Below are positions 35,180 through 47,230 of a stretch of DNA of 64,000 bases, piece after piece (the first letter of the stretch is position 1; each line of letters opens with the position of its first letter). Both the position numbers and the translations under genes were made by a program. The DNA comes from Anthostomella pinea (Eukaryota; Ascomycota; Sordariomycetes; Xylariales; Xylariaceae), in assembly GCA_963556695.1 (NCBI GenBank), contig CAUWAG010000008.1, positions 1,054,001 through 1,118,000 of the forward strand, read 5' to 3'. The notes under the pieces were generated by a model, which ran no database searches, was not told where the DNA came from, and was given only the letters and a program-made list of their open reading frames with translations.

Positions 35180-35766
35180 AGAAGATGGATAATACGGCCC
35201 GCGGTAGCGATTCGGGGAGTATCGTGGGTTTGGTGTCGTGTATAAATAGCATACCGTGTGGGCAGGTTCTAGCAATAGGACAGACAGGATCATTTGGGCG
35301 ACGCGGCGTTTGGAGCCTACAACTGGGTAGGGGTTCGGTCAAGATACCCAGGTAAAATATAGCTTCATGGTTGAGATGGAGATTGGACCTATTAGTTTCG
35401 CAGATTGGACTCAGCACATGTCACATGAGAACTGCAATCACATAGGCAAGAAGCAAGCAGGTTGTTTGTTTGTTCATCGCAGAGCCCGAAGCAATGCAGG
35501 TATATTCATCGTGCTGTCATGAGCACTCCCGGGCAGTCTTTCCCTAGACGCCCCTGCAAATCATCGCGTGATCCAGTGAACCGTAAACCACCAACGCCAA
35601 TATGTCACTCAAAGTGTGTATCATGCCCGACCGTAGAAACTCAGATCCTCAAGCCAAACCGCCTAAGACGCGTTCTGCCCATGCTTCCCACCGCAGCCGC
35701 CCCCAACAGTAGATGTGTCGAGAGTATGATGGAAGGTGATGATGAGGCAAAGCGCGTGGAGAGCGC
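35180..35766. other. Convergent 3' region, TRS20 / histone H4
   Basis: No gene is visible; it is 3' flanking sequence of two convergent genes. I did not find a metazoan-type histone 3' stem-loop, as expected for fungal polyadenylated histone mRNA. Confidence 0.55.
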
Positions 35767-36359
35767 TTAACCACCGAAACCGTACAGGGTGCGGCCCTGT
35801 CGCTTCAGGGCGTAGACCACGTCCAGCGAAGTGACAGTCTTGCGCTTGGCGTGCTCGGTGTACGTAACAGCGTCACGGATGACACCCTCGAGGAAGGACT
35901 TGAGGACACCACGGGTCTCTTCGTAGATCACTGTAGACGGGATGGTTAGGAGGGACACCAAGAGAAGAAGCGAGTAGGTAGAGGTAAGCTTACTGGCTGA
36001 GATACGCTTGACACCACCACGGCGAGCGAGACGTCGGATGGCGGGCTTGGTGATACCCTGGATGTTGTCGCGAAGAATCTTTCGGTGGCGCTTGGCACCG
36101 CCCTTTCCGAGACCCTTTCCGCCCTTGCCGCCTGCAGGAATGATGCGTCAGTATAAACGAATGCTGGGTATTTGAGGAAATGGGTGATGGATGGTGTCGA
36201 GCAAGGATGTTGATGTCGCGTGTTGAGGTGCAGGCAAGACGCGTCGAGGAAGTGAGGCCATCACGATGCCCCACTAACCTCCACGGTCGGGTCCAACACG
36301 ACAAGGTGACGCGACAGCGAGGTCAGATTGACAATGGAAGTGTACTTACGTCCAGTCAT
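35767..36359 (-). CDS. Histone H4
   Basis: Three exons (36359-36350, 36131-35994, 35930-35767) encode 103 residues including the initiator Met, the exact size of H4. The first exon is only ten bases (ATGACTGGAC); joining gives [20 protein letters not shown], then [40 protein letters not shown] and the terminal [11 protein letters not shown]. It forms the nucleosome core tetramer with H3. Introns of 218 and 63 nt interrupt it, a pattern common in filamentous ascomycetes. The usual divergent H3 partner is not present within the 1.3 kb upstream, so this is an unpaired copy in this window. The promoter has a palindromic double CCAAT box. Confidence 0.97.
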
Positions 36360-36621
36360 CTTGAATGAGGATTGAGGATGTAGTAGATGGTGTTTGGTGA
36401 TGGAGTTGATGGATTCGTTGATGACACTGATGTCAAAGTATGGATGCGGGTGTGGATGTTGTGTTGTTGTATTGGATCGGAAGAGAGAGAGAATGGGAGA
36501 ACAGGGAGAGAGGGGAAGCAGTGATTTAAAAGCCGGGGACTTGGGCAGATGCTGATTGCAATTGCTGGTTGTTGCAGCAGCAGCTCGGTTGCCCAAGGAA
36601 TTATGGCAGGTGCGTCGATTA

Positions 36622-36632
36622 ATTGGACCAAT
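36622..36632. promoter_or_regulatory. Palindromic double CCAAT box of the H4 promoter
   Basis: ATTGGACCAAT is a perfect 11-bp palindrome placing two CCAAT pentamers head to head, about 265 bp upstream of the H4 start codon. CCAAT boxes bound by the NF-Y/HAP complex are common in histone promoters; binding here is inferred. Confidence 0.55.
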
Positions 36633-36844
36633 CAGAAAAATGGAACGTTGGCTGATTTCGCAGTTCAAACCGGGCTGATCTGGGACTCCCAAAGCGCGGC
36701 ATTCCCCTGCCTGAGTTTGGCGGTGTTATTTGGGGCGGGCAGGCTGGAGGCGGGGAGTGGCTTGAAGCTTCCAACTCGGAATTCCATTGTCGCGGGTTCC
36801 CTGCAGACGAGGCCAGCGGCTGCGGGTCCGTGCCCTCCGTAGAA

Positions 36845-36872
36845 GGCAAGCGGCAAGCGGCAAGCGGCAAGC
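36845..36872. repeat. 7-nt tandem repeat (GGCAAGC)4
   Basis: Four perfect heptamers, followed by a partial GGCA, lie upstream of the H4 promoter. Confidence 0.9.
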
Positions 36873-37659
36873 GGCATACCTTATTAAGCACGAAGCTCTT
36901 GATTGGTCCGAACCTCACATGTCTGTTTCCTTAGCCCGTCACGCCTGTGCAGCGCGTTGAAGTCCAGTCGCAGAGCCTCGGCTGTAGACCATCCTTTTTC
37001 AGGGCGACCGGCCTGAGGAAGGCACTGCATCATTTGTTGCTTGCGAATATAATTCTATGTTAGATGGTGAACTCATGTTAACTCTTAATAAGTACTTAGT
37101 GGAATGCGTCGATATCAGAGACGGTGTCCTTGGCAGTCATTCCTTGAAGTTCGCTATGTACTCCTTGCGATTTCCAACTCGTTGTACCTAAACTGCTTTC
37201 ACTCTCTGTCCATCTTCAGTACAGTCACAAGCTGGGCAGACGGACGTTACGCGTAGTCCGATGTAGTGTTCATACTGATTGTGTACTAGATATAGCGCGG
37301 ACTTGTTCGCCTGCCCGCACCACTCGAGATAACCCATCATGATGGGCCTCTAATGTACACTTTTCCACGATGCATACCCTACTACCTATACACAAAACAC
37401 CGTTTTCCCGGTGCCTGGGAGCGCCAACTGCACTCCTCGTATTCCCTGAACGCCGATGCTAATGTTGTACCAGGCCGAGCAATGCTGGACAACAACCTTG
37501 ATAATGGGGTATATCATATACCTCGTAATCAAGTCCAACACATCAACACCATGCCAAAGCCGACCACCAAAGGTTGGCCTCATCACACAGTAATCATCAC
37601 AATGTAATCCCGCTGTCCTGCAGTAAACACACAAACACAGTTGCCTACCACGTCCAATC

Positions 37660-40187
37660 TCATGCCATCATAGAGTCGTCATAGCTGTCCTCGTCTTCAA
37701 GGCTCTCAATGGCCTCTTTGATCTGCTGGCTCGCCTAGTTATTGCTGTCAGTACAAGGCAGACACGAGAATGATACACCACACATACCTTGGGATCCAAG
37801 TTCAACGCAATGGTGAAGTGCCGAACAGCGGAGCCTTTTTCGTTGAGAGTCTTGTACAGCTTTCCGAGTAGGAAGTGCACCGTCGCCTCATCAGGCGCAA
37901 GGGTCTTGAGTATCTCAAGTTCCTTCTGGGCGTCGTCCAGCTGGTTGAGGGCCAGCAGCGCTCTGGCTTTCTTGTATCGGGTCTGCGCGGCATGAGGGGC
38001 AAGCTCAGTGGCTTTGCTGAAATACTGCAGAGCCTGGACAATGTGCCGTTGCTTTTCCAGGACATTGCCGATGCAGCAGACCAAGACAGCGTTGGTGGGG
38101 TTGATCGACGATGCAGAGTGAAAGTGCGTATAAGCTTTGTCATAGCTACCGAGCTTTTCATAGACTCGGCCAATGCCATAGTACGCATTGTAATGACGAC
38201 GGTCAGCTGAGATGGCTAGGCGGTACGCTGTAAGAGCCTTCTCGTACTCCTCGTTAGACACATGTTCGTGTCCCTGCAGTGTGAACGCATAGGCGAACTT
38301 AGGGTTGAGCTGGGTTGCCCGCTTGAAGCATCGCAATGCTTGCTCGTGGTCTCGGGCGAGAGACCAGGCATTACCAAGCGCGCACCATGCTTGAGGGGAA
38401 TGCCACGACAAGTCGACTAGTTCGTGGGCAAGGAAGGACAAGTCTGTCTCCCGCTTCAAAAACCACAGGATCGTCGAGTACACCTCCATGTCTTCGAGGC
38501 GCGTTGGAGCCAGTATGCGTAGTCTCCTGTAATACTTCTCTGCCTCGGCATATGCGGCTTGTTCGTAGTATGCCCGCCCGAGTTGGGATAAAACCCACGG
38601 CGTGTCTTGATGCGCGCGGGGGAGTGCAGTGTAGGCTGCCAGGGCATCAACAGACTGATATTGGGACAAAGAGAAATACCCCGAGCCGAATTTCTTCAAA
38701 AGCTCAAGTAAGTACTTCAACGTCTCTTCCGTCTTGACCGTATCAGGCTCTACGGGTTTGACAGCCGGGGGCTGGGGAAGAACCTCCTTCACCCTTGGTG
38801 CCTCGGCCTGATCCACGTCCATGCCGTTCTCCTCAAGGGGCTTCCTGTTGCCGCTGACGACCCTGCCAACACCAGCACCACTGGAGTTGGGTCGCATGAT
38901 CTTGGATATCGGGGGCCTAGCCTTTTTCAGTTCCCTCGTCGCTGCGGCCCCAACGGTCGAGGCACCGGAATTGGCCTTCGAGTTGGTGCCTCTGAACATA
39001 TTTATCCTCGCACTCCTTCTCTGTGGGGCACCCGGTTCTTCTGATTGTTGTCTCGGTTGGACTGGGTGTCCGGAGACTGTACGTTTCCTTTCGATTCCCG
39101 ATACCGCAGATGCAGATGCCCTGAGCAGGGTTGGATTTGACTCGCCCATGACTTCATCGTGCGACTTGTCCTGTGCCCTCTGACTCCTCTTCACGCCAAG
39201 TCGATATCCCACCCTAGGGGCCGCATCCACCAAACTGGACTCAACAGGCTGAGCGTTCCTCGTCTTCCTGCTTGGTGCTTGCGGAGGTTCTGGAGGAAAT
39301 CCAATTCGAGGAATATTCGTATCGATACTTGTGGAGGACGGTGTTTCTACAATATCGGGTCCCGTTTCTGTCGAAGCCGCCATTCTAGAGCGAGCTGCGT
39401 TGATTTTCGACATGAAGTCATTCTCTCCGGAACCCACGGTGAGGAAGTTGTTCCCGAGAAGCATTTCCTGTGATACGTTTGGCCGTTTGGGGTCAAAGGG
39501 GTCCATGGCGTCAAATACCGCCGATCGGACAGTGGTCTTCTTGGGCAATGGTTCCATTGGGTTTATTGCAGTGCTGTCCTTCTGCTCTGACAATATCCCA
39601 TTTGGCTGGTCATAATTCACACCTTCCAGCAAGGCCTCGCTTAGCTTGAAAATGTTAGACGTCCTCACGCTCACACCCATGTCGCATAGGGCGGTGAACG
39701 CATCCCACATGAACGGGTTTGCTTTCAACGAGTCCTCGAAGTTGATGATCGCCTTCTTCTTGTCATCATAGACACGATATAGCTTCCCAAGCAAGCACGA
39801 GACGCTGGCCAGATCCGGGTGCTGAGCCCTGGTTGTTGCCGTATGCTTCCCAAAGCTGGTCTTGTGGGACCAGAGGCCTCTGGACTTCTCCAAGGCTGTG
39901 ATGCCATCTTTGAACCGTTCGATTATGAGACACGTCTGCGCATAGATGTAGGAGCAACCCAGATGGATTCCACGATGGCCGGCGGCCTTGCTAACCTCGT
40001 ATGCGGATCTGTGATCACCGAGCCGGTAGTGACAGACCGCAAGAAGGTATGCCGACTCGCTTGAGCGGGGATCGTGGGCGACCAGTCGTTCTGCGAAGAA
40101 GAGGGCGTTCTCGTAGGAGAGGTTATCGAGATGGTAGTAGATGACCTGTCGTAGCTGGCCGGTGATGGCCGTGCTTGTCGGTGCCAT
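37660..40187 (-). CDS. CDC27: Anaphase-promoting complex subunit 3 (Cdc27/Nuc2/BimA)
   Basis: Two exons (40187-37788, 37734-37660; 53-nt intron, phase 0) encode 824 residues. APC3 is a TPR scaffold of the cyclosome that receives the IR tails of Cdc20/Cdh1 and is essential for anaphase. The N-terminal TPRs include NLSYENALFFAERLVAHDPR, SSESAYLLAVCHYRLGDHRS and the zinc-pocket-like GCSYIYAQTCLIIERF. A disordered Ser/Arg/Pro middle (~190-460) follows. The C-terminal TPR array holds LGRAYYEQAAYAEAEKYYRR, WCALGNAWSLARDHEQALRC, RHYNAYYGIGRVYEKLGSYD and PTNAVLVCCIGNVLEKQRHI. The last exon supplies the acidic tail ending EDSYDDSMMA. The gene shares a 1-kb upstream region with SND2. Confidence 0.95.
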
Positions 40188-41216
40188 ACTGGACGATGGG
40201 AGAGGAGGAAACTCGGTTCGACGGTCTGATGGCTGAGGCTATTATCGAATGGCCATGGGGTCGTCGTGAGCTAGAGGCAAAGCTCTCTCCTCGAAGTACG
40301 CAGTGAAAGAAAGTCGGGAAAATAGGCTGTCACGAACTTCGGGCAGCCTTTAGGTGAAAAGAACTAGCCTCTTCGTATAGCCGTGTGGAAATCGAAGTTG
40401 GAACCAGCTGAGCCAGATACTTTGGGACCTGGCAACCGAATGTTGAACGGGCGTTGGAAAATGATTAGAGTTATAGTGGGTTTGCGCAGGCAATAAGGAA
40501 GTCGGGACAGCGGCTCGGACGAAACGGGAAGGCTGCAAGACCTGAGGAACCTTAAGGGCAGAATAGGCTTCGACTCTGTCTCGGTTGTCTTGAACGGTCA
40601 TTGTCTGGATAGCCGTGTGTTCGACGTGTTCGACGTGAGCGGCGATGAAGCTAGACAGCGACTCTGGATATGCTACTGTCGCCGACCCATTTGCAGGCAG
40701 GGCTCGGTTAGTATGGTGCTCTCCGGCGATGATGTCCAACTCCCAGTCCAAGTCGGTACCAGTGGTGCCAGTGCCGCGATCAATACCATCAAGTGGGCGT
40801 GAATCCAACCTGCCAACGTCGTGAACAACAAAGTGGTACTGTGCGTCTTCGTTCACACTTCTGGCGGTCCGTGTTGTGGTGGAGGCCAGTCGACGGGGAT
40901 AAGTGATTGGCTACGCGCCGCTGCACTGGCACAGCAACAACAAACTCGGCGCTAAAAGCCTCCGTCGTCGACCCCACCCGCCTGCTGCCACCGCCCGCCG
41001 CCACCTTTTAGTCTCCGGCAGGTTCAACACTTCAACTTGACTTCAAGCCTCATTGACCAAGCCACATAGGGTAGATAGGGTATCCCAGAATCGGAACATT
41101 TCTTGCGAAACTCCAGCTCGTGGTTCTCGTACCGGAACATCCCCCTTCTCACAGTACGATTCGACGACAGCGGCCATCTTACACCAACACTGCTTGCGAC
41201 ACTCGTCCACACCACC
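40188..41216. promoter_or_regulatory. Divergent intergenic region, CDC27 / SND2
   Basis: This 1.03-kb spacer lies between two divergent starts. A 168-codon minus-strand open frame (40350-40856) begins only at GTG and shows no family features, so it is not called. Confidence 0.45.
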
Positions 41217-41708
41217 ATGGCTCAAAAGGCACGCAAGGACAGGGCAAGGGCCAACGCGGCGGCCCTGACGAACCTCCACATCGGAAGCCTTGTGGTCAAC
41301 ACGCTGTTCGCACTATTCAACCTGCTGTTCCGGAGGAGATCGTTGCTACTCTACGTCCTCTTCTCAATCCCGAGCTTTATCTGCGAATATGTCTTGGAGT
41401 CGTCAGGTCGACCGAAGTACGACCCATCAACAAACGCACTGAAGATGGCGGGCGAGGACCTGTCTGCTCCTGGGCTCACTGATTACATGTTCGACGTCAT
41501 CTGGGTCACATGGGCGTCTGCAGTCTTGGTCATGTTCTTCGGTAATTGGGGATGGCTTCTATGGGCTGTTGTGCCTGCCTACGGAGCTGTCAAGGGCTAC
41601 AGTCTGTTCGGTGCGGCTCGGGGCATGGCGGGCATGCAGCAACAGCAGCAACAGCCGGAGGGTACGCCAGTAGCAGGCGGAAACCGCAAGCAACGACGTG
41701 CGGCCTGA
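41217..41708 (+). CDS. SND2: SRP-independent targeting protein 2 (Snd2/TMEM208, DUF788)
   Basis: A single exon encodes 163 residues from ATG 41217 (ACCACCATGGC). The family works at the ER membrane in the SND pathway that inserts proteins with internal or C-terminal transmembrane helices. The sequence starts with the family motif AQKARKDRARANAAAL and has four hydrophobic segments: LHIGSLVVNTLFALFNLLF, SLLLYVLFSIPSFICEYVL, MFDVIWVTWASAVLVMFF and WGWLLWAVVPAYGAVKGY. It ends with a Gln run and a basic KQRRAA tail. The in-frame sequence upstream of the ATG is presumed 5' UTR. Its stop is 83 bp from the stop of the convergent GIG1-type gene. Confidence 0.92.
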   Translation: MAQKARKDRARANAAALTNLHIGSLVVNTLFALFNLLFRRRSLLLYVLFSIPSFICEYVLESSGRPKYDPSTNALKMAGEDLSAPGLTDYMFDVIWVTWASAVLVMFFGNWGWLLWAVVPAYGAVKGYSLFGAARGMAGMQQQQQQPEGTPVAGGNRKQRRAA

Positions 41709-41791
41709 TCATGTTTCTGATGATACCACGTGATCTCGCTCGAGATATCAAGGTCTTCGATGATGGTCACCTATGCTAGCGACGTGGTGGC

Positions 41792-42519
41792 TCAATTCTG
41801 CATCCTGTGGCAGTCCAGTTCCTTGGTCCACTCATTGATAACACTTTCCCCGGCCTCCTTCACCATGAGGTGGATGTGCTCCAGGCTTCGCACACTTTGT
41901 AACGCAACCCAATTCTTGAACCAAAGGACCTTCTCACCTCCACGCGGCCCGAGCTTGTCAGCGAAGAACTTCTTCACGAAATTGGCGACAATTTGACGGC
42001 TACGCGGTGTCATATCGCCAGTTTGCGGGTCGGTTTCGATGATCGTTCGGGACCACACGACGATATGGGTTATGTCAGACGTCAAGCCGTATGGCCAGTC
42101 GTTGATCAGTACGCGGAAATCAGAAGGGTCGTCAAATGGAATGGTGGAGGCTGGCGTGAAGGGAGGTGTGCCCCAGGTCTTTGGCAAACGATGCGTTAGG
42201 AGATAGTTGGTCATGGAGCCATAGTCGGCCTTGGTCTCGGCCGTCCATGTCATGTATCGTTGCAAATCAGAGGGCTTCCGCTTCAGAACAGAGAGGTTGT
42301 TCTCAGCTAGTGGCTCATGTCAGAGTTAGACCCCCTCTTCCAGGTCCAGCTTGGACAGTGTATGTGAATGTAATCTCTGTACTTACCGACGATATTTTTC
42401 ATGTCTTCCCAATCATGACAGTGAAAGTCCTCGTCTGTCAGAGACAACACCCACTTGTCCACATCCGTCAAGGGAAATGGCGCCTCCTCGGGAGATGTCT
42501 TGACCGGAAGGTCACCCAT
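41792..42519 (-). CDS. GIG1-type protein (GlcNAc-induced protein 1, DUF3605)
   Basis: Two exons (42519-42387, 42306-41792; 80-nt intron) encode 215 residues. The family is named for an N-acetylglucosamine-induced gene of Candida; its biochemical function is unknown. Family features visible are LQRYMTWTAETKADYGSMTN, YLLTHRLPKTW, FDDPSDFRVLINDWPYGL, DITHIVVWSRTIIETDPQTG and KNWVALQSVRSLEHIHLMVK. The N-terminal ~45 residues (ending FHCHDWEDMKNIV) come from exon 1 and fit the family's HDWED-type motif. No membrane segment or signal peptide is present, so it is probably soluble. It is divergent from CBR1 and convergent with SND2. Confidence 0.88.
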
Positions 42520-43436
42520 CTCGACGATTTTGAAAGTGAATGTACGATTTATAAGTTCCAGTTCCAGAGAGCTTGCATTTGAGAGTGTCCAGTATACAGT
42601 ATGCCTAGGGTTTGGCTTGTTTCGAAGCAGGTGAAGAGGGTGATACGAGGATAGAGAACGGAGATCGGACTACGGGGAAGTTGCGATTATCCCACCTAAA
42701 TCTATTGGGCTAAGCAGGTCCATACTGATTATTCCACGGCCTGGAACGGTAAGGTAAGACCTTTGGACACCTGACAGATGAAACGCAGTTAGGTATGTTT
42801 GGATTTTAACTGGCAACTCGAAACCCTCGAGCAGGTCGACAATGGTCCAAAACCCCATGAATTTTATTATTGTCTGGCTCCAACTCGGACACAGTCGCAA
42901 GTGGAAAAGCGACGGGGGACTGGATGGACCTTCGAGGTTGCAGGGGTCGGCAATCGGTTGAGTCTTGACTCGGATGTCTTAAGCTCTTCAACTTGCAGCC
43001 AATCGCAGCACAGATCAAAAGAGGGGTTAGGGGGTTACCAAGCCGCCGCAGAGGGCTGAGAGGTGCTAGAGCCTAGCGCTAAGAAGCTCAACAACCATTT
43101 AATTGGAAGTGAGCGAGCTGTCAGTCGGTCAGTCTCCGAATTCGCTCCTCAATTCCTGTCCCCAGTAGGGTTTTCTTCGACCAGAACCAGACCTACACGT
43201 GTAGGCGCATCTCACGAAATACCCCGGAGATCGCTCGGGTCCTTCATCGCTCGCTACATTACTCGAAGCGTCCAACTCCGCAACAAGCCCCTCGCTGCAT
43301 CCGAGTGTGCAGCTGTCCAGTGGCTTCCCCTTAACAGCAAACGAGACTTCGACCTCTGCCATTCATCCCACTCGATTGCGTCCCGCCGCAACTGTCCAAC
43401 CTGCAAGCTTCAGCACGTCGCTAGCCGGATCTCACA
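42520..43436. promoter_or_regulatory. Divergent intergenic region, GIG1-type gene / CBR1
   Basis: This 0.9-kb spacer lies between two divergent starts, and no internal gene is supported. A word like the fold-back 10-mer (TGATTATTCC) occurs near 42726 without a partner. The 300 bp before the CBR1 start are probably promoter and 5' UTR. Confidence 0.45.
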
Positions 43437-44529
<1,093 letters not shown>

Positions 44530-45341
44530 GTTGCTCACCGTGGTCTACTGTTCTGGGAAGCATATGATTCCACAACAGGGCCTCTATTCGAAGCAGCCCA
44601 TGCCATGATGGTCCACCTTACTATAGATGTTAGAGCGTACTCACTATCTGGGTACCCTTCTTACGACATTCTACTCGGCAGATCTCGTCAATTATCACTG
44701 CAAGATTTGCATGGAGGATTGCTACGAATGAAGGTCACGCCAGGCGTCAAAGCTAGACTTACTCGATCTTAATATATATGGGGGAAATGCTACCCGGTCC
44801 TACCAGTGTACGGGACGGTCTGTACATCAAAGCCTGACAAATCGTTTCCTGTTTCATGAATATGCCGGTAATCAACTTCGAGCACGTTAATTGGGAAGAG
44901 TAGGTGGTACATGCATGTACGCCACCAGAACCGGCAGGTCACGGATCTGTTTCAGCTGCACAGCATGGGTGAGCCAGAAAATCGCTGCTATGTTTCTACA
45001 GGGTGTAACAAAGCATCGGTTCGGTTGTCCGACCCCGCAGACCTGGGCTTCTTATGTGATCGTGTTCGAGGCACTCAAGCTGGTTCCTGTTATTGTCCGA
45101 CGCAGGAGTGTCCGGGTTGACGCGACCTTCGCCCAGTCGTCCGAGTTGTACCCGTTGGTACCGAATGCACTCAGTCACAGCCAAAGCAACGGTACGACCT
45201 TGCCACATCATCTGATCTCAGGTCCACTGACTCAGTCGAAGTAGGTGGTCTGGCTGAGTCCCTTACTTGAACGCGAGGCCACTGTCCACAGCTCATCATC
45301 TTCATTCACTCCGAGGAAGCCGCGCCGGTCTGTCTTACACG
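44530..45341. other. Intergenic region, no supported gene
   Basis: This is 0.8 kb between CBR1 and the P450 gene. The longest open frame (44891-45244) shows no motif. It presumably holds the CBR1 terminator and the P450 promoter. Confidence 0.55.
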
Positions 45342-47230
45342 ATGTGCACGATCGAAAGCCTCCAGAGCCTCAGGGCCAGCCATTTCTTTTATGGCTTGTT
45401 CGGACTAGTTGTGGGCGTGGGCCTGGGCTTCGTGAGGCAGTATCTCCTCCGCACGCGACTCGACTTCCCGGTGTTCGGGTCGCCTCGTGATCCCAACCCG
45501 CGTGATGCCGTACTTGAAGGACAGGCCAAAGTATGGATCTCTCTCTGCGGTTTCACTGGAAATCGAAGTACATGTTAGATACCCGCTTGCTGACGGGATC
45601 ACAGTGTGGTGACTCGCCCTACTTCGTGACTTCAAGCCAGCAGCACCGCACGCTGGTGCTGCCGATGTCCCTCTACACCGAGGTCAACAGTCACCCTGAG
45701 AAGGTGGTCTCCTTTCGGAAGATTGTCAAGGACACCATGTACGGCCGGTACACGGACATCGGCGGGACCGAGCGTCCAGAACTGCTCGATGCGATCCGCC
45801 AGGACCTCATGCGCAACCTTGGCCGCGTCATCGAGGACGTCCAGGACGAGACGCACCACGCGCTCGCCGCCGAGCTTCCCGACAGTGCCGAGCAGTGGAC
45901 GCAGACCAACGCGTTCGCCAAGGTGCTGCAGGTCGTGGCGCGGCTCAGTGGGCGCGTCTTCGTCGGGCTGCCGCTGGCGCGCGAGCCCGAGTGGATCGCC
46001 GCGTCCATCCGCTACACCGTCAACGCGGCCGGCATCCGCCACCAGGCCAACGAGTGGAATGCGCTGGTCAGGCCGTTCGTCGTGCCGTTCCTGCCAGCGG
46101 TGCGGGCGATTCGGACGCAGAGGAGGAGGGCGAGGGAGCTGATGCGGCCTCTGCTGGAGGAGCTGCTGTTGTCTGATGCCGCCGATAATAGGGAGAAGTC
46201 GGCGGGCGCGTCCAGGGGCTCGTTCTTGTCGTGGATCGTGGCGCGCATGCCGTGGGATATCAAGACGGCGCAGCGGCTGGGGGACGATCAGTTGTTGCTT
46301 ACGTTTGCTGCCATACATACCACTTCCATTACCGCGACGGCGGCCATCATGGACCTGGCGACCTACCCGCAGCATATCGAGCCCCTGCGGCAGGAGATCG
46401 AGCAAGTGCTGGCGGAGGAGGGCATCGAGGAGAACGCCGACGGCCACGTCGTCTTCCCCAAGCCCGCGATGGCGAGGCTCAAGAAGCTCGACAGCTTCAT
46501 CAAGGAGAGCCAGCGCTGGAGCCCGATGGGATACAGTAAGTCTCCTCGCATCTCCTTGGGATAAATGAAGGGCCTGCAGGTCTGAAAGATCGAGTTGGTA
46601 CGGCATGGTATTGACATGTGTTCGTTCGATGGTAGCTATTTCGAGCCGCATGATTATGCAGGATGTCACGCTCTCGACTGGGCTCACACTGCCCAAGGGT
46701 GCGATGATCACGTTCCCGCAGTATGCGGTGCAGTGAGTACAGCCCTTCCCCTTTTATAACACCACCAACAAAGTCTAGTCCCTTCGCCCTCAATAACTTG
46801 CTTCCCATGCTCTCGCTACCTACCGAATCCCCGACTAACCAAACAAACAAGCACCTCCCCCGACACGCCGACCCTCAGCCCGGCCTACAACGCCCCGACG
46901 CCCAACCCGGGGCCGGACGTCTTCGCGGGGTTCCGGTTCGCGAACCTGCGGTCGGTGCCGGGGCGCGAGACGCGCCACCAGGTCGTCACGACGTCGCTGG
47001 ACTCGCTGACCTTCGGGCACGGCCCGCACGCGTGTCCGGGCCGGTTCTTTGCTGTTGCTGAGGTCAAGGCGCTGCTGATCGACCTGCTGCGTAACTATGA
47101 TATACGGCTCGTGGGCGACGTCGAGGGGGAGGGGGGCGAGGGGCGGAGGCCTGGGGACGGGCGCCATGGGCTTAGTCGGAGGGTTGGTATGCATTGTGTG
47201 CTGGAGGTTAGGAGGAGGGCGAGGGGGTAG
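45342..47230 (+). CDS. Cytochrome P450 monooxygenase
   Basis: Four exons (45342-45530, 45605-46535, 46636-46732, 46852-47230) encode 531 residues. A hydrophobic N-terminal anchor (FFYGLFGLVVGVGLGFV) tethers it to the ER. The I-helix oxygen-binding motif reads FAAIHTTSITATA, the K-helix ESQR (FIKESQRWSPMGY), and the heme loop FGHGPHACPGRFF with Cys467 as ligand. These words resemble the ent-kaurene-oxidase-like group of fungal P450s, but I cannot fix the family or substrate. The first junction gives AKCGDSPY where relatives usually have an aromatic residue instead of Cys, so that splice is the least certain. The C-terminus has a Gly/Glu-rich insertion (EGEGGEGRRPGDG) before the final strand. 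No other secondary-metabolism gene flanks it. Confidence 0.92.

Larger units (their letters stand above)
36360..37659. other. H4 upstream region and CDC27 downstream region
   Basis: The H4-proximal 300 bp is GA-rich on the + strand (CT-rich in gene sense), as for a fungal 5' UTR or promoter. Further up are the palindromic CCAAT site, an (GGCAAGC)4 array at 36845-36872 and an isolated ATTGG at about 36902. From ~37000 to 37659 I see nothing. Confidence 0.55.

Noticed and set aside
40350..40856. 168-codon open frame on the minus strand between CDC27 and SND2
   Set aside because: It starts only at GTG, has no recognisable motif, and lies in the shared promoter region.
45342..47230. P450 as part of a secondary-metabolite cluster
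   Set aside because: Neighbours are CBR1 and an acidic unknown; no synthase, transporter or regulator is present.
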